Part shown: positions 1-22,200 of the stretch, piece by piece | Position numbering within the stretch: the first letter of the stretch is position 1 | How the letters are laid out: every line of letters starts with the position of its first letter | Origin: Allolobophora icterica | Taxonomy: Eukaryota; Annelida; Clitellata; Crassiclitellata; Lumbricidae | Direction: 5' to 3' | Assembly: GCA_963556255.1 (NCBI GenBank) | Contig: OY744616.1 | Span: 10,819,491 to 10,883,490, forward strand | DNA length: 64,000 nt | Position numbers and translations under genes: made by a program | The notes under the pieces: model-generated | Databases searched by the model: none | Told to the model about the DNA's origin: nothing | Seen by the model: the letters and a program-made list of their open reading frames with translations, nothing else

Positions 1-373
1 TCAGATTCGACAGCGAGTCTGGAACCAAAGAACAGATGGACAAGGTGACTTGTGTTCAGTATTGGAGCAAAGAGAAAGATAATGAGAAAAGAAAGAGTTG
101 GATGGGATTTTCAGATTTTTCTAGACTTCATAACGACTTCTTCAACGGGTGAGACTTCAAGTTTCAAGAATCAGACAAGTCTTTTCAATGATTCAAATAT
201 GACTTTTTCAAGTTTCAGACAGGACTTTCCATGAGTCAGACAGAATAATTTTTAAGCGTTGGGTAGGATTTTTGACCCACGTCAGTGACACACAAGCAAT
301 ATCACACAGAATTCATACATGTATTAGCATATACATCGACCGTAGAAAAATCAAAAAATCTGGAGAAATATCA

Positions 374-11106
<10,733 letters not shown>

Positions 11107-11180
11107 TTTGCTTTAATTCAATGCAAATATACTTTAATGTAATTTCAGGACTATCTTTCAACCCCACCCTGAAGTTCTAC
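11107..11180 (-). promoter_or_regulatory. 5' flank of POLR2B start codon with octamer-like motif
   Basis: Just upstream of the paired Met codons lies ATGCAAAT (11121-11128 on the plus strand), a match to the octamer motif, in AT-rich sequence. A non-coding first exon further upstream is also possible, so this may be 5' UTR or intron rather than promoter. Confidence 0.25.
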
Positions 11181-11494
11181 TCTGGCTAAGTAAAGCGGGA
11201 TTTAAACCGTGCACGCATGCGGTGCTCTCTAATTATGGATCCTAAGTTCCTAGTCTTGGTTCTTAGGATTGGTGGGGAAAGTTTTCTGCATCTAACCTTC
11301 TTCGTAAGTAAGTAATAATATGTAATCTTTTCTTCATGTTGGTAAAGCATCCACAACTCACTGTGGATAGTGAATGCAACAATAACATGTAAAAAATTTA
11401 TCGATTTGAAAACAGGAATAAACAAAGGTAGAATTTTTCACTTCAAATATTACAACTACAAGACCAGTTTTAACCCCTCTATCTGAGCGCCTGT

Positions 11495-11630
11495 GAATAG
11501 GGCCTAAGCTTTTCCCCGCGACTTGGCTCTTTTGGCGCTGAAGAAATCTCAATTACAGTTACGAATAGGGCCTAAGCTTTTCCCCGCGACTTGGCTCTTT
11601 TGGCGCTGAAGAAATCTCAATTACAGTTAC
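11495..11630. repeat. perfect 68-bp tandem duplication
   Basis: 11495-11562 is repeated without change at 11563-11630. The unit contains TTTTCCCCGCGACTTGGCTC and TGGCGCTGAAGAAATCTCAA. It is related to the 3'-end family seen at 14703-14785, 47222-47300 and 49243-49312. Zero divergence means a very recent duplication. Confidence 0.93.
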
Positions 11631-11838
11631 GAATTTACCAATGCTATAATAGTAAAAAAATAATTGTACTATGTTGAAAAGTAAATGTTTTTGGCTAATA
11701 TTAGGTAGATTTAGCTGTGAAAAAGCCTAACTAGGCCTACTTGTATAATCATTCTATGCACGTAGGCTAATGCGTGTTTGCTTGTTAGCTGGAAATATAT
11801 GCTACACGCTCGCTCACTTGCTCACTTGCTTATAAAAC

Positions 11839-12070
11839 TCCCTCCCTCCCTCCCTCCCTCCCTCCCTCCCTCCCTCCCTCCCTCCCTCCCTCCCTCCCTC
11901 CCTCCCTCCCTCCCTCCCTCCCTCCCTCCCTCCCTCCCTCCCTCACTCACTCACTCACTCACTCACTCACTCACTCACTCACTCACTCACTCACCCACCC
12001 ACCCACCCACCCACCCACCCACCCACCCACCCACCCACCCACCCACTCACTCACTCACTCACTCACTCAC
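11839..12070. repeat. composite tetranucleotide satellite (CCCT)n-(CACT)n-(CCCA)n-(CACT)n
   Basis: Blocks: (CCCT) about 26 units at 11839-11944, (ACTC) about 12 units at 11945-11992, (ACCC) about 13 units at 11993-12044, then (ACTC) again about 6 units. The minus strand carries GGGA and GGGT runs able to form G-quadruplexes. The 100-residue open frame across it is not a gene. Confidence 0.95.
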
Positions 12071-12114
12071 CTTTATGTAACGTTCAACCCAAGGACTTAT
12101 TATAGGGCCTACAC

Positions 12115-12330
12115 CAGTGGCGGCGATCTTGTCTGAGAGGTGGGGGGACAAGTCGGCCATGGTCACCGAATTAAGAACATTAAATCCTAAAAAAATCTCC
12201 GAAAAATTTCCAATTCATCTCCTGAAAAAGTTGATGACCTTTTTTTAGTCCTTCACCTCTTTTTACTACTTTCTCAAATGTATGGTATGTCCCCCTCACT
12301 CTTAAAGCCCCCCCTAGATCGCCGCCCATG
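12115..12330. mobile_element. hAT-like MITE, GGCGGCGATC family, copy 1
   Basis: 216 bp, ends CAGTGGCGGCGATCT / AGATCGCCGCCCATG, with perfect 8-bp target duplication GCCTACAC (12107-12114 and 12331-12338). Second copy at 51083-51318. Non-coding. Confidence 0.9.
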
Positions 12331-12553
12331 GCCTACACTTTTAGCTTACGGTAACAGGAGGCTAAGTAGGTTGAATGTTGAATGCAACGACCTTATAAAA
12401 ATTTGAAGGATCATACTTTGTTGAGGGAATCGAGGCTTTGAAGCCATGTTTGTTTCTGGGAACCACATCCAGTCATCCACAGCGAGAAGGTGCAGACCAT
12501 TCTGATTCTGCTTTTAAATAATTATGTTTAGTTTCATGCACACATTGCACAGG

Positions 12554-12712
12554 CATAGGCGTAGCCACATTGAGGCAAGAGGAGGCAGTTTCCTCCTCAT
12601 GCTTTTTTTTTAATTTCTAAGGATTTTTCGTGGGTTATACCCCCGAACCCTACTACACCTGGCTGTCTTCCAGAGTTGCCTTCTCTTGAATTTAAGTCTG
12701 GCTACGTCAATG
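12554..12712. mobile_element. hAT-like MITE, GGCGTAGC family, short copy
   Basis: 159 bp, ends CATAGGCGTAGCCA / TGGCTACGTCAATG, flanked by TGCACAGG and TGCATAGG (7 of 8). The subterminal GAGGCAAGAGGAGG is shared with copies at 47740-48091 and 55620-55975. This copy is internally deleted. Confidence 0.82.
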
Positions 12713-12845
12713 TGCATAGGCTATCTTAAAATAATGTTCGCAATGTTATGTAGCTTCGAATTTCGGTCCCCATCTTCAGAATCCTAAATGCAAGAGAAAT
12801 CCATTATCCACGCCCTAGTCGTGATTCGTGTGTTTTCCCATTAGT

Positions 12846-13328
12846 CAGAGGCGGCGCTACACCAGGACGCGTCAGGGCAAATGCCCTGGTAAAAAAGCCT
12901 TTGCCCTGGTCGATGCCCTGCCAGAATTTTTGCCCTGTCCAGAATTTGTTCTGGCGTAGGCCTATTTGTTATATCCTGAGATATAAATTCACTTAATTCA
13001 CTGAAATGTTAAAATTTGCTTTAGGCTACAAATATCAAAAAGCGTTTGGCTTCCGGGGGGCTTTGCCCATCTACCTCCTGACTATAGACAACTATAATTA
13101 ATAGCGCTGGGGCGATTTATGGCAAGCACGGTAGCACGATCTTACATGGTCTACATTTAAGCTCGCGCTCCCGCGCTCTCCATAATTCGCCCCATCGACC
13201 TTTATTAATATAGGTCGATGATTCGCCCTCTGCACTGGTTACTTTATGACTGCCCCAGAGCCGTATATTACGGCTCTGGACTGCCCTGGCTATGCTCTGG
13301 TTACAAAAAGTGTCTGGCGCCGCCCCTG
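12846..13328. mobile_element. hAT-like MITE, GGCGGCGC family, copy 1
   Basis: 483 bp, ends CAGAGGCGGCGCTACACC / GGCGCCGCCCCTG, with perfect 8-bp duplication CCATTAGT (12838-12845 and 13329-13336). Repeated GCCCTGG motifs lie inside. An inverted copy is at 30023-30418. Confidence 0.92.
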
Positions 13329-13445
13329 CCATTAGTTGTAGACTAAGCTCGTCGAACTGACGCAGCTTTGTGTTGTAGGGAGAAATGTTGGACACTTAAA
13401 TATTATTATTATGCCTATCGCGTGTATTGGTGACATGACTGATAG

Positions 13446-13745
13446 GGCGTATAAGTTTTTATAAGATGGCGCCAAATGAGAGAGAACGGTGGTGGTAGTG
13501 AGAACCACGGTGGTCGAAATATCGGTGGTAGAAATATAGGTGGTAATATTTCTACCACCGTTTCGACCTTCGACCACCGTGGTGAGAACCAGACGAGAAC
13601 AGCTGTTATCAGAGCGACGGTGGCGACACTGCGTTGACGCGACTGACCGAAGATTTACGACGGCGGCGTCTGTTGTGAAAACTCGGCAGCGGCGGCAACG
13701 TTCATTGTTTCATATACGAGGTAGGGAAATGGAAAAAATGTAATT
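13446..13745. promoter_or_regulatory. candidate promoter / CpG-rich 5' region
   Basis: TATAAG occurs twice near 13450-13466, followed by AAGATGGCGCC (13463-13473), a close match to the YY1 initiator motif. Then 13595-13715 is CpG-rich in an otherwise AT-rich interval, with GACGGCGGCGTC, and a possible donor GAG|GTAGGG near 13720. It might be an upstream non-coding exon or promoter, for POLR2B on the minus strand or an unknown plus-strand transcript. I see no coding exon linked to it. Confidence 0.3.
13504..13583. repeat. two-step hairpin (nested 15-bp inverted repeats)
   Basis: Outer arms 13504-13518 (ACCACGGTGGTCGAA) and 13569-13583 pair perfectly. Inner arms 13523-13537 (CGGTGGTAGAAATAT) and 13546-13560 pair perfectly. 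Asymmetric gaps of 4 and 8 bp separate the steps. The apex loop is about 8 bases. Confidence 0.85.
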
Positions 13746-14170
13746 TCGGACCCTGTAAAAAGCATTTTATGTCATTTCTGAGGCAATTAAAGAAAATTCC
13801 TCTATTTCAGTGCGGCATTTGCTAGATAAACAAACTCGGTAAGTATAGTACCTGCCCGGATTGGATCCAGAGATCTGGATCCGAACTTCCGAAGAAATCC
13901 GATAAGGTGTTTTAGGTGTATCCGTCATTCATATTGATTCATATGGGTCTACTCGTGTTTGCTTTGTCAACGATTAGGCTTATATAAAGACTTATATAAT
14001 AAAGAGTAGGCCCCTATTTTTCATACTGATTTATTGTTGGCGATTCGCCGTCTTTTGTATTTCAGCAAAATCTTAGAAATGTAGAGTTTGATATTATAGA
14101 TGTCTATGGGCAAAATGGTTCGGGTGCACTGACCTGGCGCCATTGGGGAGCTTTCATCAGCGAACCGTAT

Positions 14171-14446
14171 CATGGGCGTCGGGAGGAGGGAATGGGGCAA
14201 ATTTTGCAAATATTTAAAAAAATAAAATCTTTTGATTATTATGATTATTACAACAGTCCCAACACGATTTTCAATGCAAGAAACAATTATTTAGGTAAGT
14301 CCTTGACCATTTTTTATTTTTAAAGTTGTAACCTGTTCGCTGTTCATGAATAGCTAAATGCAAACACGTCAGTTTGCCCCCAGAAAAATGTTGCAACCCC
14401 CTAGAAAAATTTCCCCCTCCTAGAAAAATTCCTGCGGACACCCATG
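14171..14446. mobile_element. hAT-like MITE, GGGCGTCCG family, copy 1
   Basis: 276 bp, ends CATGGGCGTCGGGAGG / CTGCGGACACCCATG, with perfect 8-bp duplication AACCGTAT (14163-14170 and 14447-14454). Related full copy at 51479-51745 and remnants at 26402-26447 and 26953-27118. Confidence 0.9.
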
Positions 14447-14702
14447 AACCGTATGCCAACCACGCAGCCACTGTGGGCTTCTTCAGTGCTCACAGTCCCA
14501 GACCTATCAATTTTCGACCAGGTATCTAGACCTCAGGCTATTAAGTTGCCTATGTTGCTCTATCCAGGCTTGTGATACTGTCAAGAGAAAGACTAAATTT
14601 GATAAAATGGGCTGTGTAGGCTGTACATCACTCTGCAACATTGCCAAGAGGGCTATGGTACCTTTGTAAATAAAACTGGCCCACTATCAGTAACTGGTAA
14701 CA

Positions 14703-14785
14703 TACATAATAGCGCTCGTGAATAGGCTGGTGCCCTGGGTTTTTCCTTCGAGTGGCGCTTGAGAAGTTTGGAGATTACGATAATG
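14703..14785 (+). repeat. short interspersed repeat fragment
   Basis: CTCGTGAATAGGCTGGTGCC ... AGTTTGGAGATTACGATAAT recurs in similar form at 49243-49312 and more distantly at 11495-11630 and 47222-47300. It looks like the 3' end of a retroposed family. Class not determined. Confidence 0.6.
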
Positions 14786-16235
14786 ATTAATGAATTTCTA
14801 TGCCCTTTACTAACAATGACACAGTTGTATTTCACTAGAAGGTTCCATGCGTGAACAGCTTAACTAAGTTAGTATGTTAATGGAATTTTGCATAGTATAG
14901 AACCCTCTGAACTTGTTGACTAGCCTATATAATATGTTACAGGAATTAGTATAGATCTGTCAGCAGGTGGCCAATCCTCTTCATCTACTGTTCTTGTCAC
15001 CAAAAGTGTGCAGTTGGGGTACTCATTTCGTTGCCACATTCACTAGGGACCTAAGGGACAGAAATGAGAAATCATGAGCTAATCTTTCCCTTCAGGCTTA
15101 AATTTAAACTTGCAACATCTAAGTAAGACAGTCCAGTATGCTAATAACAAGTCCCAATCAATTACCACTTGCAGAAGTTTTAAAGTTATAATTCAGTAGC
15201 AATATTGCAAATCGATCCCATACTGATTTATCAATAGCATAGCATGATTATATGAGTATACAGCACTAGATGAAGAGGTGATTTAAATTGGCATAAACAT
15301 TTTAAACTGTTAAGTCAGAAATTTTTAGGAGTACAACTATTAACTCGTCTGATTACATATTCACTAAAATGCCAAACAGCAAAAGTGCACAGTATGGTCG
15401 AGAGCCTCCAACGTATAGCACTATGCATGCACGATACAATGCAAACCAAGGTTTTGTAATGCCATTAAACCTAGAGATGCATTGTGGAGTTTGAATTTGA
15501 AATGAAATATTTTAGATCCCAAATGTGAGGTGGAGAGAAAAGCTGACCAAATATGTTTAGAAATGCAGTTGTTGAACTGCAACACAACAGATTAATTCTA
15601 TACCGGTTGACGTTACCAGATGAAGAAAGGGAAAAATGCACATTTAGTATCCCACAGGCAGAAGTTCAGTGCATAGTTTGTGAGCAAGAAATTGCCACTG
15701 TAGTGGTGTGTGTTTGTGTGCATATGTAAGAATTAATGGAACTTTGTGTCTTTGTATTTTTACATTTATTTAGTAGATCATTCTGCAAACTATTTTGAAT
15801 GGCATACTCTTCAAGAACGGCTGATCAATGAATGCCAAAGTATGCTGTTCCCAAACTTGTTCAGGGGCACAAACTTGTAGCCGAGCACAGCATTCTTTGA
15901 CCTGGCTGGCTCGACACTGGAACATAAAGCTCACTGATGTATTCAAGCATTGCACCTACCATAGAGACTCACCCAAAGAGAAGGATTTTACCAGCACAGT
16001 ATCCATTCCATACACACACATAAATTATATTCGATACAAATGTAACATAATTCAAATGATTAAGCACCAATAATGCAATCAGCAGAAGGCATTAATTGGT
16101 ATGAGTGATAACAAGAGGTAAAGATTTTTAAATGTGTATAAAACAGATCATAGCATAGCAGCTCCTTAATGGCCTTGCGCTATGCTGAATGCATGTTCAT
16201 TAACTCTTTAGCAAAAACTTTTAGAATGTATTCGG
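14786..16235. other. intergenic, 3' flank of VLIG gene 1
   Basis: No gene recognised. A short match to 9261-9290 (CAGGTGGCCAATCCTCT type) occurs near 14965. A minus-strand AATAAA (plus TTTATT at 15765-15770) about 470 bp beyond the VLIG gene 1 stop could be its polyadenylation signal. Open frames here up to 81 codons have no recognisable similarity. Confidence 0.5.
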
Positions 16236-19200
16236 TTAATCTTTGACGCTACGTACTGCTGCAAGAATATCTGCCAGCTTTAAGTCTTTGCACTTGAATT
16301 CCTCAAGCAGAGGTGGTGGAACTGGGCTTCTTCCAGGCACTGCGGACATATCATTGTGTAGCTCTTGAAAAAACCAATGCATCATTTCATCAAACTTCTT
16401 TATGACATGACTGTCAAATTTCCAAGTGCCATAATACTGGGTCTTTACCAGACCCCAGCATATGCCAGGGTGTTTGTGTCCATCAACAAAAACAGGTTCT
16501 TCGTCGGGGATATCTTGACATACACGGGGGTCGAGATACCGAGAGTCATTTTGAATTATCTCAGTTCCTATCAAGCCATTCGGCTGATGGCAGGAGTGAT
16601 GTTTTCGAATTTCACCCTCATCCTCATGGTGACCTCGAGAACCCCAGCAAAGAGCTCCACACCATGGACATGACTCTGTGCATCCTAAACGATTCATTAC
16701 TTCAGTGTCTTCTGAAGCATGTGCGTAACTGACTGAATCACTCTTTTTACCTGTCTGGGAAAAACTTTTAATTTTGCGTGTTATGCTTTCTCGATATGAC
16801 ACGAAGTTTTCTTGTAATTTGACTTCACTACCACTGCTCTCATCTTTTGCACTTGCTTGATATTCTTGTAAGAAACTGTCAAGTTCTTCTGAGCTATTTG
16901 CATTGTGTAGCTCTTGAAGAACATGTTCAATTTCTCGAGTCAGAGTTTGTTCATAGATGTTTTGAACCTTCTCTTTTGAGTATATTGATTCTATTTTTTG
17001 CTTGAACCACTTTTCTATTGATTCCTGTGGATTGTTAAAGTGTGCAATGGCTTGTTTTTTCTCTCCATCCTTGACTTCTAGAGCCAATTCTTCAAAATAT
17101 TGCAGTCGCACTTTTTCGCTGTTGGTTGTCCAGACATGATCAAAAATAGACTGAATTTTGCCTCTGTATGCAGCCTTTCTTGCTCTTTCTTTGACTTCTT
17201 CAATGATATAGCCTGCTTTTACGTATCCATCGGATGCACTAGAAAATCCATGCTCAAGTCGTGTTTTGATCTCTTCCTTATAGAGGTTTTCTTTCCCATG
17301 CAATATTATGCTGGGTTTATTTTGGCAATCCCAGATTTCTTGAATGTCTTTCATTTTCTTCATAAACACACCTAATACATACAGGATCACAGTGTATTTG
17401 TATTCTTGTAGCAACTTTACCTTATTTTCTGTTTCATAGCTCTGCAACATTTCAGGAATGTTATGCTTAATGGACATTATCATTCCTGCTTCAAATTTCA
17501 TGCCATCTCCAAAGCATTGGGGATTGACACTAGTCAGTAAAGCTGTTACAAAGTACTGAACTTTGTGAACCAGACGTAGGAGCTTGTTTTTACTTAATGG
17601 TTGATTTCGATGACTCCTAAGAGATAAGAGAGCAGGCCCTGTTGCTGGTTGACTTTCTAAAATTTCTTCTTGTAACCCTCTTTTTATATCTTCACAAATT
17701 TCTGGGTGAATGACTCCATACTCTGCTTGTACAGCTTTTTCAATTTCTTCCATTAACGGTGCACCTGTTTCTCTTGAAGATGCAATTTTTTTCACTCGGT
17801 TCCAAATTCTTGCTGAAATTTCAGTTTTCTCTTTTTCACTAAACTTTCCATCTGGCTTTTTTCCCAATTCATCTTTTAGCTCTTTAGTAATCAGATGAGA
17901 AAACTCTGAAAAACAACCATTCCGAAAGATTGAGACATCAAAGATCTGTTTAAGTATTTTTAATTCACTATTCTGTTTGTTTGTTATGCATCTGTTGATT
18001 GTTTCCCTTAAGTCATGTTCCCAGTCAGTGTCTTGTATCTCCAAAAATAGTTCCTGCTGCATTTGACGAAAGCTTTTACAACTCTCACATTTCAGTGGAC
18101 AACAAAGTGGAATACTTTCCAGTTCGGAAATCATCTCTTCTGTTATGTTTTCACGAAGGTCTTCTAGTTTCTTTCCTTGTTCACTGATTTTTTTGGAGAT
18201 CATATCTCTGTGAAATCTGAATACTTGACCCACTGCTTCTTTGATTTTTGCAACCTTTTGTCCAAAATATAAAAAGTCTGTGATGTGTTGTGCACTTTTA
18301 AAATTAAGAGCGAACTTCTCGTTTGTCACAGAGTGCCAGTAATTTTCAGTGAGTTGAAACCATCGTTGAAAAGGAAGTATACATGTTGAATTTCTGGCTC
18401 TGTTCAGAAGTATTTTGTACAACTTTGCTACATCTGTATGATACGATTGAGATGGAGGGGCATGAACAGATGAACCATCCTTGAAAGAGCTAAACTGCAG
18501 AAACATGTCTTTGCACTGAATTCCGTTTATAAGCTCAGTCAAACAAGCATTCTGTGTGGTACCAAGTTCAACATCACTTTTATGCACAAGGTCAAAAGCA
18601 CGCTTGATTGCCTCAATGAACTGACGTTTTGCTTCCTCGAGCTTTGATGGGTTTCTTTCTTGTAAATGTTGTACCACTAGCATATCGGGTTTAACATCTG
18701 CTTCACGAAGACGAGCCATTGTTACAATGACAATCTGCAAAATCTCTGTCATTTTCGTCAGTTCTTCACCGAGAATATTGACAATTGTCAGATTGCTCAA
18801 ACCCATAGCAAATGTTGCTAGGAGACGATCTTTGCGATTTGCATCCGGATCATTCATTTTCTCAGATGATGCAAGACCTTCAGTGTCAATAAGAATAATA
18901 GCATCATAACCGTGTTCTTTTCTTAGATCCTCTTCCAGAAATATCATTCTCATGTAAAGACCACGACTGCAGCGTCCGACAGAAACAGCAAATCGACAAG
19001 AAAACAGTGCATTAAGCAGAGTCGATTTACCGGAAGATTGTAAACCTATGATGCTTATCACAAACACACGCAAATTTGGTTGCCTTTCACAGATATTCTT
19101 GCAGATAGCTCTAAACCAGTCGAGTGGGATTTCACCAGTGTCACCATTAAGGATTTCTACTGCATGCCCCTTTAGAACTAGGTCTGCATAGTATTTTGGA

Positions 19201-22200
19201 AGATTCAACACATCACATTTGTCTGAGTTGTGATGACCAAGTGCAGTGTGATAAATCACACCAAATGTACGAAAGAAATGCTCAGGACCTAAGTTTGCGT
19301 CATTTACACGTCCCATTTCGGCAATCATTCTCTCGTTAATTTTTTCGGCATTCAACATTTCTGAAGCATCATTTCTGGAATTCTCGTTAATACAAAGTTT
19401 AGCAAGCTGCAACTTTCTTTGAGCTTCAGCAACCTTTCGTCGTGGGTTTATAGACTCAGCGGCTGATTTTTTGCCCAATTCAGTTTCCAAGTGAATCATT
19501 GCTTTTTTCAATTCTGGCCCTTCACAACAATTGAAAATGTTTACAATTGAGATAACTAGTTCTTGAAAATCAAGGTTGCGTTTCCAGCCCTCATATCCAT
19601 TTTTAAGAAGGTCTTCCATAGACGTTCTTATTTCACAACATCCGTGAGACTTCAGCAACTGAACAGCTTTTTCTGACTCGACAGTTTTCACGTCTTCAGC
19701 ATAGTGGAGTGAGCTCCCAAGTTCAGTTTGGAAAGCATCCATTGAATTTCTTTGGTCCAACTTCTGTTCAAGTGCCCATTTAATCAGTCCTCTTAGTTTA
19801 TCTTGTGTGTCCGTATGAGTCAAGCTAGAAGTTGAAATCATTTTGCTGTCTCCACAGTCAATCTTGACACAATTAATGGGTTTGCCCATAACTTCAGACT
19901 TAAATTTGTCCCACTGCTGTTTGTCACAATCAGGCATTATGAACACGATGAAACAACATGCCAGACCCTTCAGATAGCTTAAAGTCTCAGGAAACTGAGT
20001 TGCATTTCCATGCAGATTAGCCAAAAGAACTATTTCGTCTTTACCTTTTGCATAGTGACTTTTTAAAGGACGTGTCCAAAGCCAATCACTGCATGTTTCT
20101 TCTGTCAACCAGGTGAATTCCACTGTACCATGTAGAGTGCACGGTGGACAAAGTTCATCACCTGTCTCTGCACGTGACGAAAAGAAATATGAGTAGGCCA
20201 TCATTTGATTCAATATTTGGCTCTTTCCAGTCTTATTTGTGCCAAGTCGAACAGCAACCACCATTCTAAAGGGGCTTGAGAATAAGTGATTTTCTATGAT
20301 ATGACCTTGTTCAATAGAGCCTTGTGCTGCCATGTTTGGATTCTTCTTTCGTCCCTTTCCAAAATGCTGTGGGTTTGTTTCCCATCTTATAACAAGATTC
20401 TTCAAAAGTGGTGACGTAATTATGTACTTGTTTTTTTCAGTGATATCGGGAACAATGAGAGACAAAGAGAGAGGAAATTTTGATAAGACTCGTAACATTT
20501 CTTCTGCTACCAAGCAACTTGCAGCATTTATTATATATGCAAAACAATCAAGTCTGTTCACTGGCTGTTTTTGCTCAATGTTTTGACCTTGGTGCTCAGT
20601 TGAGGATGTGAACTCAGAAGAAAAAGGATCCTCACAAATCATGTTTTCTTCCTCTTCATCCATAGTCAAAATTCCTGAAATTCGAGAAGCTTTTAAAAGG
20701 TTTCCATCCCATAATTTTACTTGCTGAATGATATATGGCATGACACACAGTAAATCAGTGGCACCAGGTTGTTTCATGTGGGTATGATCTGAAATATGTC
20801 TAACTGTCAAATATTCTGTATCTGAAATCCTGCATAAATTCTGACCCATGACAGGATGAAAGCTGCAATAAATTGGTTCCACATTATAAACTGTCAATTG
20901 GTTTAATTTCTTAAATGGATCTTTCAAAGCAAGGTTGAAATTTGCAGCTGTATGAATATCACTTCGAGCTTTAACTTGGGTTAATCTCAGTGCATCATCT
21001 ATTTTATTGATAGCCATTTTTATTTCATCTAGACTCCACTCTCTGTGAAAAAGCTTTAGTTCTGCATTCCATTTCACCAGAACATCAACATGAAGAAGCT
21101 CTGACTCAAGGGTGGAATTTTGCTTTAATGCTTCTGTGACAACATCTGTGAAATACCAAGGTGTATCTTCGTGGCTTCTAGCTATCTTCTCTAAAAACCT
21201 TTTGAAATCAGACATTGTTGAAAAATTTTCTTTTTCTGTATCAATTCGAAGTGCTCCAATCAGTTTCTGACGAATGTCCTCTGGAAAAACTTTTTTGTTA
21301 ACAGCCTTTTGTAGCCACTCTTGTATTGACCAAAGAACTAAATTGCCATCTTTTGTTTCAGCACAATTTCTTACAAGGAATAGCCATTTGTCATTTTTCC
21401 ATAACTGTTCTGTGTGTTCTTCGATGCATGTTACTGATAACTGCTGAATTAAAGCTGATAAAGCTATAGAGTTGTCCAAACTTGTGAGTCCTCTCAACCC
21501 ATCAAATAATACAAATTGCCACTTTTCATACTTGTAAATGCTGAGGCTTCGCAGTAGAAAATACAGCTGGTTATTTTGAAGATAACTTTCTACAGGACCT
21601 TCTGGAACAACGCCTCTTACTCTCCTGTAGTATTCCTTTATTAAACCTTTTGTCAGGTTGTGCAGGGATTCCTGCTCACGAGAGTCACAGCAATTTAAAC
21701 CTGATTTAAGTGCTGCAACATGAAAAAATATGAAATTGCTTTCTGTTGATTCAGTTTTACTTCTCATGTCTCTCAGTACTTGAAGAATATGTATGTGTAA
21801 ATGATCAGTGTGCTTTTCTTGTAGTCGCGTTTTGTAGACGCCTGGGCAATGTGAATGATCAGAAATTTTATGAACAATTAACCTGATTTCATTTGGCAGA
21901 GGCAGGTTTTGTGGATCTGTAAGCAGTTTCTCAGCATTATCAATTTCATTCAGAAGAGATTTGTTTTCAACCCATTCTTCTAGTTTAAGGATCAGTTGCG
22001 ATCGTTGATTACTAAAGAGCATGCTTGGATCAAATTTCTTGCATGCATCATTCCAACCACATGTTTTCAAAGTCTTGCCCAGTTTTGGAAAAGTTTGTAC
22101 AGCCATTTGTGCAACAGTGGAGATTATAAATAGTATATCAGAAGAAAGACATGATGTTATGACTGCAATTAGTTCTTCAACATCTGGATTAACTAACACT

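Noticed and set aside
11778..12080. 100-codon Pro/Ser/Leu/Thr/His-rich open frame
   Set aside because: Pure tetranucleotide repeat translation.
13463..13495. ATGGCGCCAAATGAG start as a plus-strand gene
   Set aside because: Stops after ten codons. Kept only as part of a possible promoter region.
15770..16073. Short overlapping open frames on both strands downstream of VLIG gene 1
   Set aside because: Neither shows family similarity or splice structure; consistent with chance frames.
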